Source: Streptomyces sp. HPF1205 (lineage in GTDB: Bacteria > Actinomycetota > Actinomycetes > Streptomycetales > Streptomycetaceae). Taken from it: a stretch of 64,000 bases of DNA. Where the stretch lies: positions 17,855 to 81,854 of the forward strand of contig NZ_JAINVH010000038.1 in NCBI RefSeq assembly GCF_020400825.1, written 5' to 3'. The position numbers and the translations under genes are program-made. The first letter of the stretch is position 1; every line of letters begins with the position of its first letter. This document shows, piece after piece, positions 7,353 through 15,329 of the stretch. The notes beneath the pieces are model-generated. The model was not told the origin of the DNA. It made no database searches and saw only the letters and a program-made list of their open reading frames with translations.

Positions 7353-9821
7353 AGCACCCGAAGGCGGTTCGAGTTCCTGTGGGTTGGCGATACTCCAGGT
7401 AGAGGCCCTGCTGCGGCTGGGCGAGTTGGTGACGCGGCTGCGGGGCCGTGTGGATATGGCGGGGGGTGACGACCGGTGTCCGGGCCTGACGGACCTCCCC
7501 CTTGAGCTTGGTGTGGACGGCGCTTCCCGCGGACAGGCGGGCGTTGGCCGTGCGGATGCTGGCGGCGTGGGCGAGCCGGGCGGCGAGTTCCGAACGCCGG
7601 GAGAGGAGCGGGAAGAGTGAGCGGCTCCTTCCTTCTTCCGTGGGGCCAGTCGCAGGACAAGATCCGGGCTGAGCACCGGGACCGCACCGCCCTGGTCTAC
7701 GTGCGGCAGTCCAGTCGGCAGCAGGTGATCGAGCACTCGGAGTCGACGCGCCTGCAGTACCGGTTGGTGGAGCGGGCGGTCGCGCTGGGATGGGCCCGCT
7801 CGCGGGTCGAGCTGATCGACGACGACCTCGGGCAGTCCGCGGCCACGGCCGACACGCGGCCAGGCTTCGCGAAGCTGGTCACCGAGGTGACCATGGGCCG
7901 GGTCGGCCTGGTGCTGGGAATCGAGATGTCCCGGCTTGCCCGCACCGGCCGCGACTGGCACCAGCTGATCGAGCTGTGCTCGCTCTCTGGCGCCCTGCTG
8001 GCCGACCTCGACGGCGTCTACGACCCGTCCTACTACAACGACAGACTGCTGCTCGGCCTGAAGGGCACCATGCCGGAGGCCGAGCTCTACCTCATCCGCC
8101 AGCGTATGGAGGGCGGGAAGCGTGCGAAGGCAGAACGAGGTGAGCTCGCCCTGCGCCCGCCGATCGGCTACTGGCGCCGGCCCTCAGGCGAGACCGTCCT
8201 GGAACCCGACGAGCAGGCCCGCACCGTGGTCCGGCTGATCTTCGACACCTTCGCCCGCGTCGGCACCATCAACGGCGTCCTGCGCCACCTCGTCGCGCAC
8301 GGCGTCCAGATGCCGGTCCGTTCCGCGTCCGGCCTCGACAAGGGCGACCTGACCTGGCGCCGCCCCACCCGCGAGACTCTGCAGATCATGCTGCACAACC
8401 CGGTCTATGCCGGGTACTACGCCTATGGGCGCAGGCAGACCGAGACGCGCCGCAAGAAGCCGGGACGGCCCTCGACCGGGCGGGTGGTGACTGCGATGGA
8501 CCAGTGGCACGTACTGCTGCCCGACCGGCTGCCCGCCTACATCACCGCCGAGCAGTACCACGCGAACCTGGCCCGGCTGGACGCCAACCGGCAGACCTCG
8601 ACGCATTCCGGGACGCCGCGGGGCGGAGCGGCCCTGCTCGCCGGGCTGCTGCGCTGCGGCAAGTGCGGCCACCGCATGGCCTCGCACTACCACCACCACG
8701 CGGCCCATCCGGTCACGCACAACTACTCGTGCGCCTTCTTCCCCGTCAACTACGGAACCGGCGAACGCTGCCAGACCGTCGCCGGGCCCGTCCTGGACCG
8801 CCACATCACGGCCCAGCTCATGGAAGCCGTCGCCCCCGCTGCTTTGGAGGTCTCCCTCAAAGCCGCCGAGCAGGCCGAGGCCGAGCGCGCCGTCCTCGAC
8901 ACCCTGTGGCGCCAGCGCCTGGAGCGGACCCGCATCACCGCTGACCGCGCCCGACGCCAGTACCAGCTCGCGGAACCCGAGAACCGCCTCGTCGTACGCC
9001 AGCTGGAGAAGGACTGGGAGGAGGCACTTGCCGATCAGGCCCGACTGGAGGACGAGTACGCCCGCTTCACCGAGGCACGTCCCGCCCGGCTCGACGACAC
9101 CGAACGGCACGTCATCCGGCGCCTGGCCGCAGATCTGCCCGGCTTGTGGTCGGACCCGCGTGTCACCCAGGCCGAGCGCAAGGAACTCCTGCGCATCCTG
9201 GTCGAGGCCGTCACCGTGTCCGTCGTCGGCGACAGCGAACTGGTCGACGTCACCATCACCTGGGCCGGCGGTCATCAGACCCACAGCCAAGCCGTCCGCC
9301 CCGTCCAGCGCTACGACCAGCTCTCATACTTCCCCCGGATGCTCGAACGCCTCGATGAACTCGCCCGCCAGGGCCTGAACGTCGGACAGATCGCCCGCCA
9401 ACTCAACGCCGAAGCCTTCCGCCCACCCAAGCGGACCAGCCGCTTCACCACCGAACTGGTCGGAAAGCTCCTTGCCCGGCACGCGATCCGCACTCCCGGC
9501 CGCCGCCGCAGCCCAGCCCCCGAGCCTGGCCCGGACCAGTGGACCGTCCGAACCCTCGCAGACGAACTCGCCATGCCCACCGACACCGTCTTCACCTGGA
9601 TCTACCGCGGCTGGCTCACCGCCGCGAAGCCCCCTGGCGCCCGCTCTTGGATCATCAGCGCCGACGCCGACGAACTGCGCAGACTCCGCGAACTGCGCTC
9701 GCTCCCCCGCGGCCACCACGCACGCCAGCGATGGCAGGCACCCGTCCGCCCCCAACAACCCGACAAGGAGGCCCCATGAAGAAACCACCGGACATGGGGT
9801 GCACTCCGAGTGGCGCACCTC
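7337..9821 (+). mobile_element. Single-gene large serine recombinase element inserted in an IS transposase
   Basis: A 2485-bp segment interrupts the IS701 transposase between the codons for CRWRVE and EDFQLTKG. Both junctions share CCTC (7333-7336 and 9818-9821). There are no terminal inverted repeats or longer target duplication, as expected for integrase-type recombination and not for transposition. Joining the inner ends gives a presumptive attP with an imperfect dyad, GTGGCG and CGCCAC around a 10-base centre containing CCTC, a usual form of serine-integrase sites. The only convincing gene is the recombinase at 7617. The 280 bases before it hold no supported gene, although high G/C third positions on the minus strand at about 7440-7620 hint at a decayed coding piece. 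Confidence 0.75.
7617..9779 (+). CDS. Large serine recombinase (resolvase/integrase family)
   Basis: A 720-residue site-specific recombinase that starts with GTG behind AGGAG. The N-terminal resolvase domain has YVRQS with Arg30 and the expected catalytic Ser32. It continues with GIEMSRLARTGRDWHQLIELC and an LKGTMPEAELYLIRQRM helix. The middle holds the recombinase DNA-binding domain (ALRPPIGYWRR, TINGVLRHL, LHNPVYAGYYAYGRR). A zinc ribbon follows (CGKCGHRM from Cys347, then a distant paired C...C). A coiled-coil region and a C-terminal helix-turn-helix (QWTVRTLADELAMPTDTVFTWIYRG) complete it. All parts needed for serine integration are present. The stop lies about 40 bases from the right junction, so the gene nearly fills its element. 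It is probably responsible for the element's integration and excision. Confidence 0.92.
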   Translation: MSGSFLLPWGQSQDKIRAEHRDRTALVYVRQSSRQQVIEHSESTRLQYRLVERAVALGWARSRVELIDDDLGQSAATADTRPGFAKLVTEVTMGRVGLVLGIEMSRLARTGRDWHQLIELCSLSGALLADLDGVYDPSYYNDRLLLGLKGTMPEAELYLIRQRMEGGKRAKAERGELALRPPIGYWRRPSGETVLEPDEQARTVVRLIFDTFARVGTINGVLRHLVAHGVQMPVRSASGLDKGDLTWRRPTRETLQIMLHNPVYAGYYAYGRRQTETRRKKPGRPSTGRVVTAMDQWHVLLPDRLPAYITAEQYHANLARLDANRQTSTHSGTPRGGAALLAGLLRCGKCGHRMASHYHHHAAHPVTHNYSCAFFPVNYGTGERCQTVAGPVLDRHITAQLMEAVAPAALEVSLKAAEQAEAERAVLDTLWRQRLERTRITADRARRQYQLAEPENRLVVRQLEKDWEEALADQARLEDEYARFTEARPARLDDTERHVIRRLAADLPGLWSDPRVTQAERKELLRILVEAVTVSVVGDSELVDVTITWAGGHQTHSQAVRPVQRYDQLSYFPRMLERLDELARQGLNVGQIARQLNAEAFRPPKRTSRFTTELVGKLLARHAIRTPGRRRSPAPEPGPDQWTVRTLADELAMPTDTVFTWIYRGWLTAAKPPGARSWIISADADELRRLRELRSLPRGHHARQRWQAPVRPQQPDKEAP

Positions 9822-9835
9822 CACCCGCCACCGGC
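9805..9835 (+). other. Recombinant attachment site (attR) of the nested recombinase element
   Basis: Foreign sequence (GTGGCGCA) passes through the core CCTC at 9818-9821 into IS701 transposase sequence (CACCCGCCACCGG). With the left junction it reconstructs an uninterrupted transposase site. Confidence 0.75.
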
Positions 9836-10826
9836 AGCACACCACGCCCACAAGATCGGCCAGGGTGACCGGCGTGGCCGAGTGGCAGCGGTAGTAGGAG
9901 AGTTCGCGGGTGTAGCGGTGGCGGCGGACCAGGACGAGGGAGTGTCCGGGCTCGTTGCCGTCGGGGGTGTCGTCGGGGTGGATGTCGAGCATGGCCCAGT
10001 CGTAGTGGCGGTCGCCCTTGAGGCCGTGGCCGGTGCGCATCCGCATCCAGTTCGTCTTCGGGACGCGGGTGGCCAGGTCGGTAACGGTCAGGCGGCCGAT
10101 CCGGGTGTCCACGCGGTGGTCGGCGCGGACCGCGAGGGCGTAGTCGAAGCCGAGGCCGCGGGCGGCCTGTCGCAGTTCGCGGCTGCCGTAGACCTCGTCG
10201 CCGGCCAGCCACCGGGCCGGTATGCCCAGATCGCGGGCGCGCTGGAGCATGACGGCGGCGAGCTGGGGCTTGGTGGCGAAGATGATCTCGTCGGGCACGT
10301 GGGTGAGCAGGCGGCGTTCTTCGTCGGCGGCCCATTGCCTGCCGAAGTACAGGATCCGGTCGATGGGGGCGTGTCCGTGCGGGGAGGCGTAGGTGAGGTG
10401 GACGGCGACCTGGCACAGGCCGATCCCGCCGAGTGCCCCGGAGTACTGGTGGGCGGCGCCGACGCAGTCGGTGGAGGACTTCTCGTCGCCGGTCTCGTCC
10501 ACGATCAACACCGCTTGGGGATCCGCGAGCTCACTCGCGGTCCAGGTCGCGATGCGGTCCCGGGCCAGGTCGTGGTCGATGACGGCGCGGGACAGAAAGT
10601 GCTGCAGCCGGTGCGGACCGCGATGCCCGAGCGCCTCGGCCAGGGTCCAGCAGTTGCGGGTGTCCAGCTCCATCAGCATCGCCTCGCACATTTCCCGGGC
10701 CAGGCCGCGCGGCCCCGGTCGCTCAAAACAGTCCGCGATCTTGGAGGTCACCGCCCCCAGCGCCGTCACCCATGCCTGCTCGGCTATCGTGGCCTCCACG
10801 GCCACCTGGTTCTGACGAGTCTTCAC
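9822..10826 (-). pseudogene. IS701 transposase, N-terminal fragment
   Basis: About 335 residues from a GTG start at 10826 to the junction. Conserved IS701/DDE pieces are visible: VLIVDETGDEKSS with the first catalytic Asp, a QYSGALGGIGLCQVAV segment, WLAGDEVYGS with the second Asp, and CCRWRVE at the break. Beyond the junction the frame runs into unrelated sequence. The remaining 113 residues, with the rest of the third motif, lie at 6998-7336. Excision of the nested element would restore one frame of roughly 448 residues. Confidence 0.88.
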
Positions 10827-10881
10827 AAACCGCCATGATCACGGTGGCCGTACCCATGCCCGCGGGCACCCCCGGCGTCGG

Positions 10882-10917
10882 CTGACCAGCAGCGATACCG
10901 CAGGGATCAAGAACTAC
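10882..10917 (-). repeat. IS701 right inverted repeat
   Basis: Reverse complement of the left repeat with three mismatches, followed by the second AGCT target copy at 10918-10921. Confidence 0.9.
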
Positions 10918-11502
10918 AGCTGCCGGTGTGCCACGAACGCAGAGAGGATGCCCGTGATGTAGGAGATCGAGCACCTTGATGCGGTGCTGTGTGAGAGATG
11001 AGGGAAGGCCCCTCGGAGTCGCTCTGCGGGGGGAGGCTCCAAACCACCGCATGCTGCGTTGGCTGAAGACCGTCGTGGTGAGCGATGCGGAAAAGGCGCC
11101 CAGGAGGCGTCAGGTGGGGACCGCGAAGACGACCGTTGTTGAAGTGTCGAAATGTAGTCAGAAGGCGTCGAAACCCGGGCGATTCGGCAGTGTTCGGGGA
11201 CAAGCCTGGCGGGAGCCCGCCGACTGGCCAGGCGGCGTCCGGCATGAAGACGGCGTGAGCGTGGTCTGCCGCTCTCGCACGGAATGTGGGAAGGCGCATC
11301 TGGCGTGGTCGCGTGCAGCAGCGCGGCCGACCGGGAGTGCCCGAGCCGGGAATACCCCGTAGGGACTTCGAGTACCGGGCCGGATGCGCTGGCGGACCGG
11401 CGCGTAGTAGCGGTGATGCCCCTGCAATGGGGGCGGAGCGAAGGGGCCGGGTCGTTCGTGGCTGTTGTTCGTTTGGTCAACCAGAGCTCTGGGAGGAGCC
11501 CG

Positions 11503-12762
11503 ATGGACCAGCTGAAAGTATCTGGCAAGCCGTTCGACATCTCCAAGCAGGAGGTGTGGGACGCCTGGTTGAAGGTGAAGGGCAATCAGGGAGGGCCGGG
11601 GGTGGACGGGCAGTCGATCGAGGAGTTCGAGAAGGATCTGCGGGGAAACCTGTACAAGGTCTGGAACCGGATGTCCTCGGGGACCTACTTCCCGCCTCCG
11701 GTCAAGGCGGTGGAGATCCCGAAAGCGCATGGTGCTGCTGGTGTCCGTGTGCTCGGAGTGCCCACTGTCGCCGATCGGGTGGCGCAGACGGTGGTAGCCG
11801 CGCATCTGGAGAGACGGGTGGAGCCGGTGTTCCATCCTGACTCCTACGGCTACCGCCCGAACCGCTCGGCGCTGGACGCGGTCGAGGTCTGCCGACGACG
11901 TTGCTGGGAGTACAACTGGGTGATCGATCTCGACATCCGGAAGTTCTTCGACAGCGTGCGGTGGGACTTGGTCGTCAAGGCCGTCGAGGCGCACACCGAT
12001 GCCCGCTGGGTCGTGCTGTATGTGAAGCGGTGGCTGGCCGCTCCGCTGCACCTGCCTGACGGGACCTTGCAGGCGAGAGACCGGGGAACCCCACAGGGAT
12101 CATCGGTCTCACCCGTCCTGGCGAACCTGTTCATGCATTATGCGTTCGATACGTGGCTGACCCGGGAGTTCCCCGCGGTCGCCTTCGAACGCTACGCGGA
12201 CGACGCAGTGATCCACTGCGTCACCGAGGGGCAGGCCAGGCGTGTCCTGGCGGCCCTGCACGAGCGGATGGCCCAGGTCGGACTGGAGCTGCACGCGGAC
12301 AAGACGAAGGTGGTGTACTGCAAGGACAGCAACCGGCGCGGGGACTTCACGCAGGTGGCGTTCACGTTCCTGGGGTTCACCTTCCGTCCGCGCAAGGCGC
12401 GCCGGAAGGACGGGGTGCAGTTCACCGGGTTCCAGCCGGCGGTCAGCAAGGAGGCCCTGAAGAAGATGGGCGCGACAGTGCGGTCCTGGCGGCTGCACCT
12501 GCGCGTCTCCAGCTCGGAAGCGGACCTCGCACGGTGGATCAACCCGATCGTGCGGGGGTGGATGGCCTATTACGGGTCCTTCTACCGCCAAGGGCTGGCG
12601 CCCTTGCTCCACCGCATCAACACCTACCTACTGCGGTGGATCATGAACAAGTACAAGAGACTGCGGAGCTGGAAGAAGGCCGTCCGCGCGATGCGCGACG
12701 CGATTGCTCGGCAGCCTCGGTACTTCGCGCACTGGACCTGGGTGAAACCGGCTGTCACGTGA
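11503..12762 (+). CDS. ltrA: Group II intron reverse transcriptase/maturase
   Basis: A 419-residue intron-encoded protein located in domain IV. The ATG at 11503 follows GGGAGGAG (11491-11498). Reverse transcriptase blocks are visible: NQGGPGVDGQSIEEFE, IPKAHGAAGVRVLGVPTVADRVAQ, SYGYRPNRSALDAV, DLDIRKFFDSV, GTPQGSSVSPVLANL and the active-site YADD at residues 231-234. The C-terminal maturase (X) domain reads RGWMAYYGSFYRQGL and LLRWIMNKYKRLRSWKKA. No HNH endonuclease domain follows, so this is the short, endonuclease-free type. It would help the intron RNA fold and splice and would copy it into DNA at the target. Confidence 0.93.
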   Translation: MDQLKVSGKPFDISKQEVWDAWLKVKGNQGGPGVDGQSIEEFEKDLRGNLYKVWNRMSSGTYFPPPVKAVEIPKAHGAAGVRVLGVPTVADRVAQTVVAAHLERRVEPVFHPDSYGYRPNRSALDAVEVCRRRCWEYNWVIDLDIRKFFDSVRWDLVVKAVEAHTDARWVVLYVKRWLAAPLHLPDGTLQARDRGTPQGSSVSPVLANLFMHYAFDTWLTREFPAVAFERYADDAVIHCVTEGQARRVLAALHERMAQVGLELHADKTKVVYCKDSNRRGDFTQVAFTFLGFTFRPRKARRKDGVQFTGFQPAVSKEALKKMGATVRSWRLHLRVSSSEADLARWINPIVRGWMAYYGSFYRQGLAPLLHRINTYLLRWIMNKYKRLRSWKKAVRAMRDAIARQPRYFAHWTWVKPAVT

Positions 12763-12774
12763 CGAGAACGACAA

Positions 12775-12848
12775 GAGCCGTATGACGGGAGACTGTCACG
12801 TACGGATCTGTGGGAGCCCGAGGGTGAGATCCCCTCGGGCTACCCGAC
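12775..12848 (+). ncRNA. Group II intron domains V and VI
   Basis: Domain V (12775-12808) is a 34-base hairpin starting GAGCCGTATG with a GAGA tetraloop and ending CGTACGGATC. The catalytic AGC triad is at 12776-12778. Opposite its G stands A where a G-U wobble is usual, a deviation that might affect activity. Domain VI follows as a GC-rich hairpin (AGCCCGAGGG paired with CCCCTCGGGCT) and an A before the terminal CCCGAC. Confidence 0.8.
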
Positions 12849-12857
12849 TGACTGACC

Positions 12858-13370
12858 GTGGACTGGGACGTGCTGCGTGAGGGCTATGCCCGCGAGCCCG
12901 ACCGCTGGTTCCTGGGCTGTGTGACGGTCCGCCAGGTGTCCGAGCCCGACCGGGACGGCTTCGAGGCCGCGTACCGCGAGTTCGCCGACGGCTTCCGCGA
13001 CGGATTCGAGCTGTACGACGTCATCGCCGACAATCTCGTCCTGGAGCGCAGGTCGGCCGCCGCCTACCGTGCGCCCGGCATCAACAGCCTGGCGCTGCTG
13101 GCCGGTTCGCGGACGCTGTTCCGCCGGTTCCTCGAGCACACCGGGCACGGCGAGCCGGTGCGCACCGCGTACGACCGCATCGCGCGACTGGCCACCGGCC
13201 TGTCGGACCGGGCCACCGCCTTCCAGGCCGGGCTGCCCGGACCCCCGGCGGACCGCATCCGCCGGGGCCTGGCCCACCTGCGGCAGCTCGAACAGCAGGC
13301 CGCGCGCCTCCTCGTCGACGAGGTGGCCACCCTCCCCACGATCCTGCCGGCGCCGGCCGACGGCCGGTAG
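12858..13370 (+). CDS. Possible C-terminal half of the split BtrH-like protein
   Basis: A 170-residue frame from GTG at 12858, with no ribosome binding site in front. Its sequence is mostly helical (REFADGFRDGFELYDVIADN, SLALLAGSRTLFRRFLEHTGHGE, AHLRQLEQQAARLLVDEVA). It is in the same frame as the BtrH-like N-terminal gene once the IS and intron are removed, separated only by a TGA and two codons. The combined length of about 350 residues equals a typical BtrH-type protein, and the helical nature would fit its C-terminal domain. It ends 24 bases before the acyltransferase gene. Whether it is translated alone is unclear. Confidence 0.5.
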   Translation: MDWDVLREGYAREPDRWFLGCVTVRQVSEPDRDGFEAAYREFADGFRDGFELYDVIADNLVLERRSAAAYRAPGINSLALLAGSRTLFRRFLEHTGHGEPVRTAYDRIARLATGLSDRATAFQAGLPGPPADRIRRGLAHLRQLEQQAARLLVDEVATLPTILPAPADGR

Positions 13371-13394
13371 CAGCCGACCACCGGGACCACACAC

Positions 13395-14435
13395 GTGCGA
13401 ATCATGTATCTGTTCAGCGGCATGGCGGGGATACAGGGGCCGCCGCTGGCCGCACTGCGAGCGCTGTACGCGCGGCCGCAGAACGCCCCCTATTTCACCG
13501 CCGCGGCCGACGCGGTGGCCCGCGCGCTGGACCACGTGGGCGCGGACGCGTACCGCCGTGAACTGCCCGGCGGCATCCCGCTGGCCGCCTGGCTGCGAGG
13601 GACGGAACCGGACGCCGGCGCCCTGGACCACTCCATTGTGGACGGTCTGTGCGCACTCATCTACCAACTGTGCCTGCTGCAACCGCCGATCGGCGGCGCC
13701 GGCGCCGACCGGCCCGCACCGGTGGCTGCCATCGGCCACAGCCTGGGCCTGACCGGCGCGATGGTCGCCGGGATGCGCACGACCAGCCGCCGTGAGCACA
13801 CGGCGCTGTCCCACGACCTGATCGCGATGACCGCCCTCACGCTGATCCACTGCCATCAACCGGCCCCGCCGTCCCCGGGCCCGGCCACACCGATGGCGGC
13901 TGTGACGGGCATGCCGACCGCGGAAGTACGGGACCTGGTCGCGGGCTCACCCGTGCACCTGGCGCTCGCCAACTCCGGCCGCTCACACGTGCTCGCCGGC
14001 CGCCCGGACGACCTCGCCGGACTGCGGGTGCGCCACGCGCGGCGGCTGGCCGAGCCCGGGGTGCGCTGGACGTACCTGCGCAGCACCGCCCCGTTCCACA
14101 CACCGCTGCTGGAACCGGCGGTGCGCGCGGCACTGGCGGACCGGCACCTCATGACCTCCCCGCTGACCGGTGACCGGCTCGCCGTGCCGGTGTACGTCGC
14201 CGACCCGCCGGTCAACCTCCAGGACCGTGACGACCTGCTGCCGGACCTCCTCGCCTACTCGATCAGCCGCCCATTGGACTGGCCCGGCACGGTCCGCGCG
14301 GCCCTCGACGGCAGCCGGCCCGACCGGATCGTCGACTTCGGCCCGGGCCCGTCGGCCCGGGTCTTCACCCGGGAGACCCTGCGCGGCAGCGACAGCGGCC
14401 TGCGCTACCGCAGCGTCCCGGCGCCGACGGCCTGA
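13395..14435 (+). CDS. FAS/PKS-type acyltransferase (malonyltransferase-like)
   Basis: A 346-residue discrete acyltransferase. The N-terminus MYLFSGMAGIQG is the usual F-x-G-x-G-x-Q-type strand. The nucleophile elbow GHSLGLTGAMVAG carries Ser116. LALANSGRSHVLAGRPDDL and an APFHTPLLEPA histidine motif follow. The end, DRIVDFGPGPSARVFTRETLRG, resembles acyltransferase domains of multidomain fatty acid synthases. It should load an acyl group from CoA onto a carrier protein. The start is GTG at 13395, or ATG at 13404. With the BtrH-like gene, whose family moves acyl chains from carrier proteins, it looks like the remains of a small acyl-transfer biosynthetic cluster. No carrier protein gene is visible in the window. 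Confidence 0.7.
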   Translation: MRIMYLFSGMAGIQGPPLAALRALYARPQNAPYFTAAADAVARALDHVGADAYRRELPGGIPLAAWLRGTEPDAGALDHSIVDGLCALIYQLCLLQPPIGGAGADRPAPVAAIGHSLGLTGAMVAGMRTTSRREHTALSHDLIAMTALTLIHCHQPAPPSPGPATPMAAVTGMPTAEVRDLVAGSPVHLALANSGRSHVLAGRPDDLAGLRVRHARRLAEPGVRWTYLRSTAPFHTPLLEPAVRAALADRHLMTSPLTGDRLAVPVYVADPPVNLQDRDDLLPDLLAYSISRPLDWPGTVRAALDGSRPDRIVDFGPGPSARVFTRETLRGSDSGLRYRSVPAPTA

Positions 14436-14507
14436 GTGGGCGGTTTGTAAGGTGATGTCTGTTTCTGGCTGAGGTTGCGGCAAGGCCGCTGGTGGAGGTT
14501 CCGTCGG

Positions 14508-14906
14508 CTATTGCTTCCGGGTGAAGTTGCCGGTGTCGGCCTCGGTGAGGATCCCGAGTTTGACCAGGCGTTTGAGCTTGGCGCGGGTGCCTTCAACGTT
14601 CTTGGGCTCCAGCTCGTGGCCGAGGGCTGCGCAGACGTCCTTGGCCCGTAGCGGGCCGGTGGCGTGGTTGAAGGCGGTGAGGATGCGGGGGTAGTCCGGG
14701 TGGTCGGGCAGGTCCGGCGCGACGGCCGGGAGCCGGTCGGCAAGGCCGGTGAGGATCTTGCGGGTGATCGTGAGGTGCTCCAGGTGCGTCTCGGCCTCCC
14801 GCAGCCGGGTCTGCAGGTCGTCGATCTGTGCGCGGAGGTCGTCGGCCAGGGCTCGGGCGGCGTCTTCCTGGAGGTCCAAGGCGTCGAGCAGGGGCTGGAT
14901 GTTCAC
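14508..14906 (-). CDS. IS-associated small coiled-coil/winged-helix protein
   Basis: A 132-residue protein. The first 50 residues are strongly coiled-coil (ALADDLRAQIDDLQTRLREAE). The second half looks like a winged helix (RILTAFNHATGPLRAKDVCAALG, GTRAKLKRLVKLGILTE). Its GTG start overlaps the transposase stop by four bases (GTGA at 14906-14903), so it is translated with the transposase and is probably a passenger or accessory gene of this IS. A DNA-binding role in regulation or target handling is a guess from the fold. Confidence 0.6.
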   Translation of the reverse strand: MNIQPLLDALDLQEDAARALADDLRAQIDDLQTRLREAETHLEHLTITRKILTGLADRLPAVAPDLPDHPDYPRILTAFNHATGPLRAKDVCAALGHELEPKNVEGTRAKLKRLVKLGILTEADTGNFTRKQ

Positions 14907-15316
14907 GCTGCCGCCTCCTGCGCCGTGCGCCAGGTGGGGGCGTTCGCGCCGGTGAGGCGGCGGGTCATGACGTGGGTCATCGCCCAGTAGACGCGGGAGG
15001 CGGAGGAGGAGGGGCGGTGTTCGTAGTCGCGGACCAGACGCCGGTGCAGTATCAGGATTCCGTAGGTCTGCTCGACCCTCCAGCGCTTGGGCTGTGGCAC
15101 GAACCCCTTGTCCTGCGGGTTGCGGGCGACGATTTCGACGTCGATGCCCAGGCCGGCGCCGTGCGCGACGACCTGGTTCTTGAAGCCCTGGTCGACCAGG
15201 GCTTTGCGGACGCTGTGGCCGGTGTGCTCGGCGACCCGGTTCAGCAGGACGATGCCCGCGGTGTTGTCGTGGGTGTTCGCGGTGACCGTGCCGCCGCGGC
15301 TGCCGGCCTCCGCAGA
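14903..15316 (-). pseudogene. IS5-family transposase, C-terminal fragment
   Basis: About 137 residues match the end of an IS5-type DDE transposase: GGTVTANTHDNTAG with the second catalytic Asp, KALVDQGFKNQVVAHG, PKRWRVEQTYGILILHRRLVRDYE with the Glu, and SRVYWAMTHVMTRRLTG. The first catalytic Asp and the N-terminal half are missing; upstream of about 15316 the sequence is peroxidase on the other strand. It cannot be functional. Confidence 0.8.
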
Positions 15317-15329
15317 CTCTACACAGCAG

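Larger units (their letters stand above)
6966..10917 (-). mobile_element. IS701-family insertion sequence carrying a nested recombinase element
   Basis: The ends are 36-bp inverted repeats (6966-7001 and 10882-10917) identical at 33 positions. They are flanked by a 4-bp direct repeat AGCT (6962-6965 and 10918-10921), the duplication size expected for IS701. Without the nested 2485-bp element (7337-9821) the IS is 1467 bp, a normal IS701 length. The transposase gene is on the minus strand in two pieces that rejoin in frame. Removing one AGCT copy restores the palindrome CGGCAGCTGCCG, so the IS landed in the centre of a hairpin-forming site directly before the group II intron. The transposase is broken, so the IS should not move by itself. 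Confidence 0.9.
10926..12848 (+). mobile_element. Complete group II intron with maturase gene
   Basis: The 5' end is placed at GTGTGCCACG (10926), matching the GUGYG start of bacterial group II introns. It lies directly after the palindrome CGGCAGCTGCCG. About 577 bases, a normal length for domains I-III, precede the maturase start. A 34-base domain V is recognisable at 12775-12808. Domain VI at about 12811-12848 has a possible bulged A seven bases from the 3' end CCCGAC. The total of 1923 bp fits the class. The maturase lacks an endonuclease domain, so insertion next to a hairpin, as known for several endonuclease-less introns, is plausible. The 5' boundary is inferred; GTGTGAG at 10989 is a weaker alternative. 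Confidence 0.8.
14436..15316 (-). mobile_element. IS5-type insertion sequence remnant
   Basis: The segment holds the last part of an IS5-like transposase (14903-15316) and a coupled small gene (14508-14906), both on the minus strand. It begins right after the acyltransferase stop and ends by breaking into a DyP-type peroxidase frame near 15320. The transposase N-terminus, and so the far terminal repeat, is missing. This is a deletion derivative and not an intact element. The exact ends were not resolved. Confidence 0.65.

Noticed and set aside
7337..7616. A small plus-strand gene ending in the recombinase start (frame 7315-7620)
   Set aside because: Its start lies in IS701 sequence outside the element, the product is low-complexity and third positions are not GC-biased; the minus strand has the better bias here.
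14828..15329. Plus-strand upstream extension of the peroxidase frame
   Set aside because: It is antisense to the IS5 transposase remnant and only open by chance of high GC.
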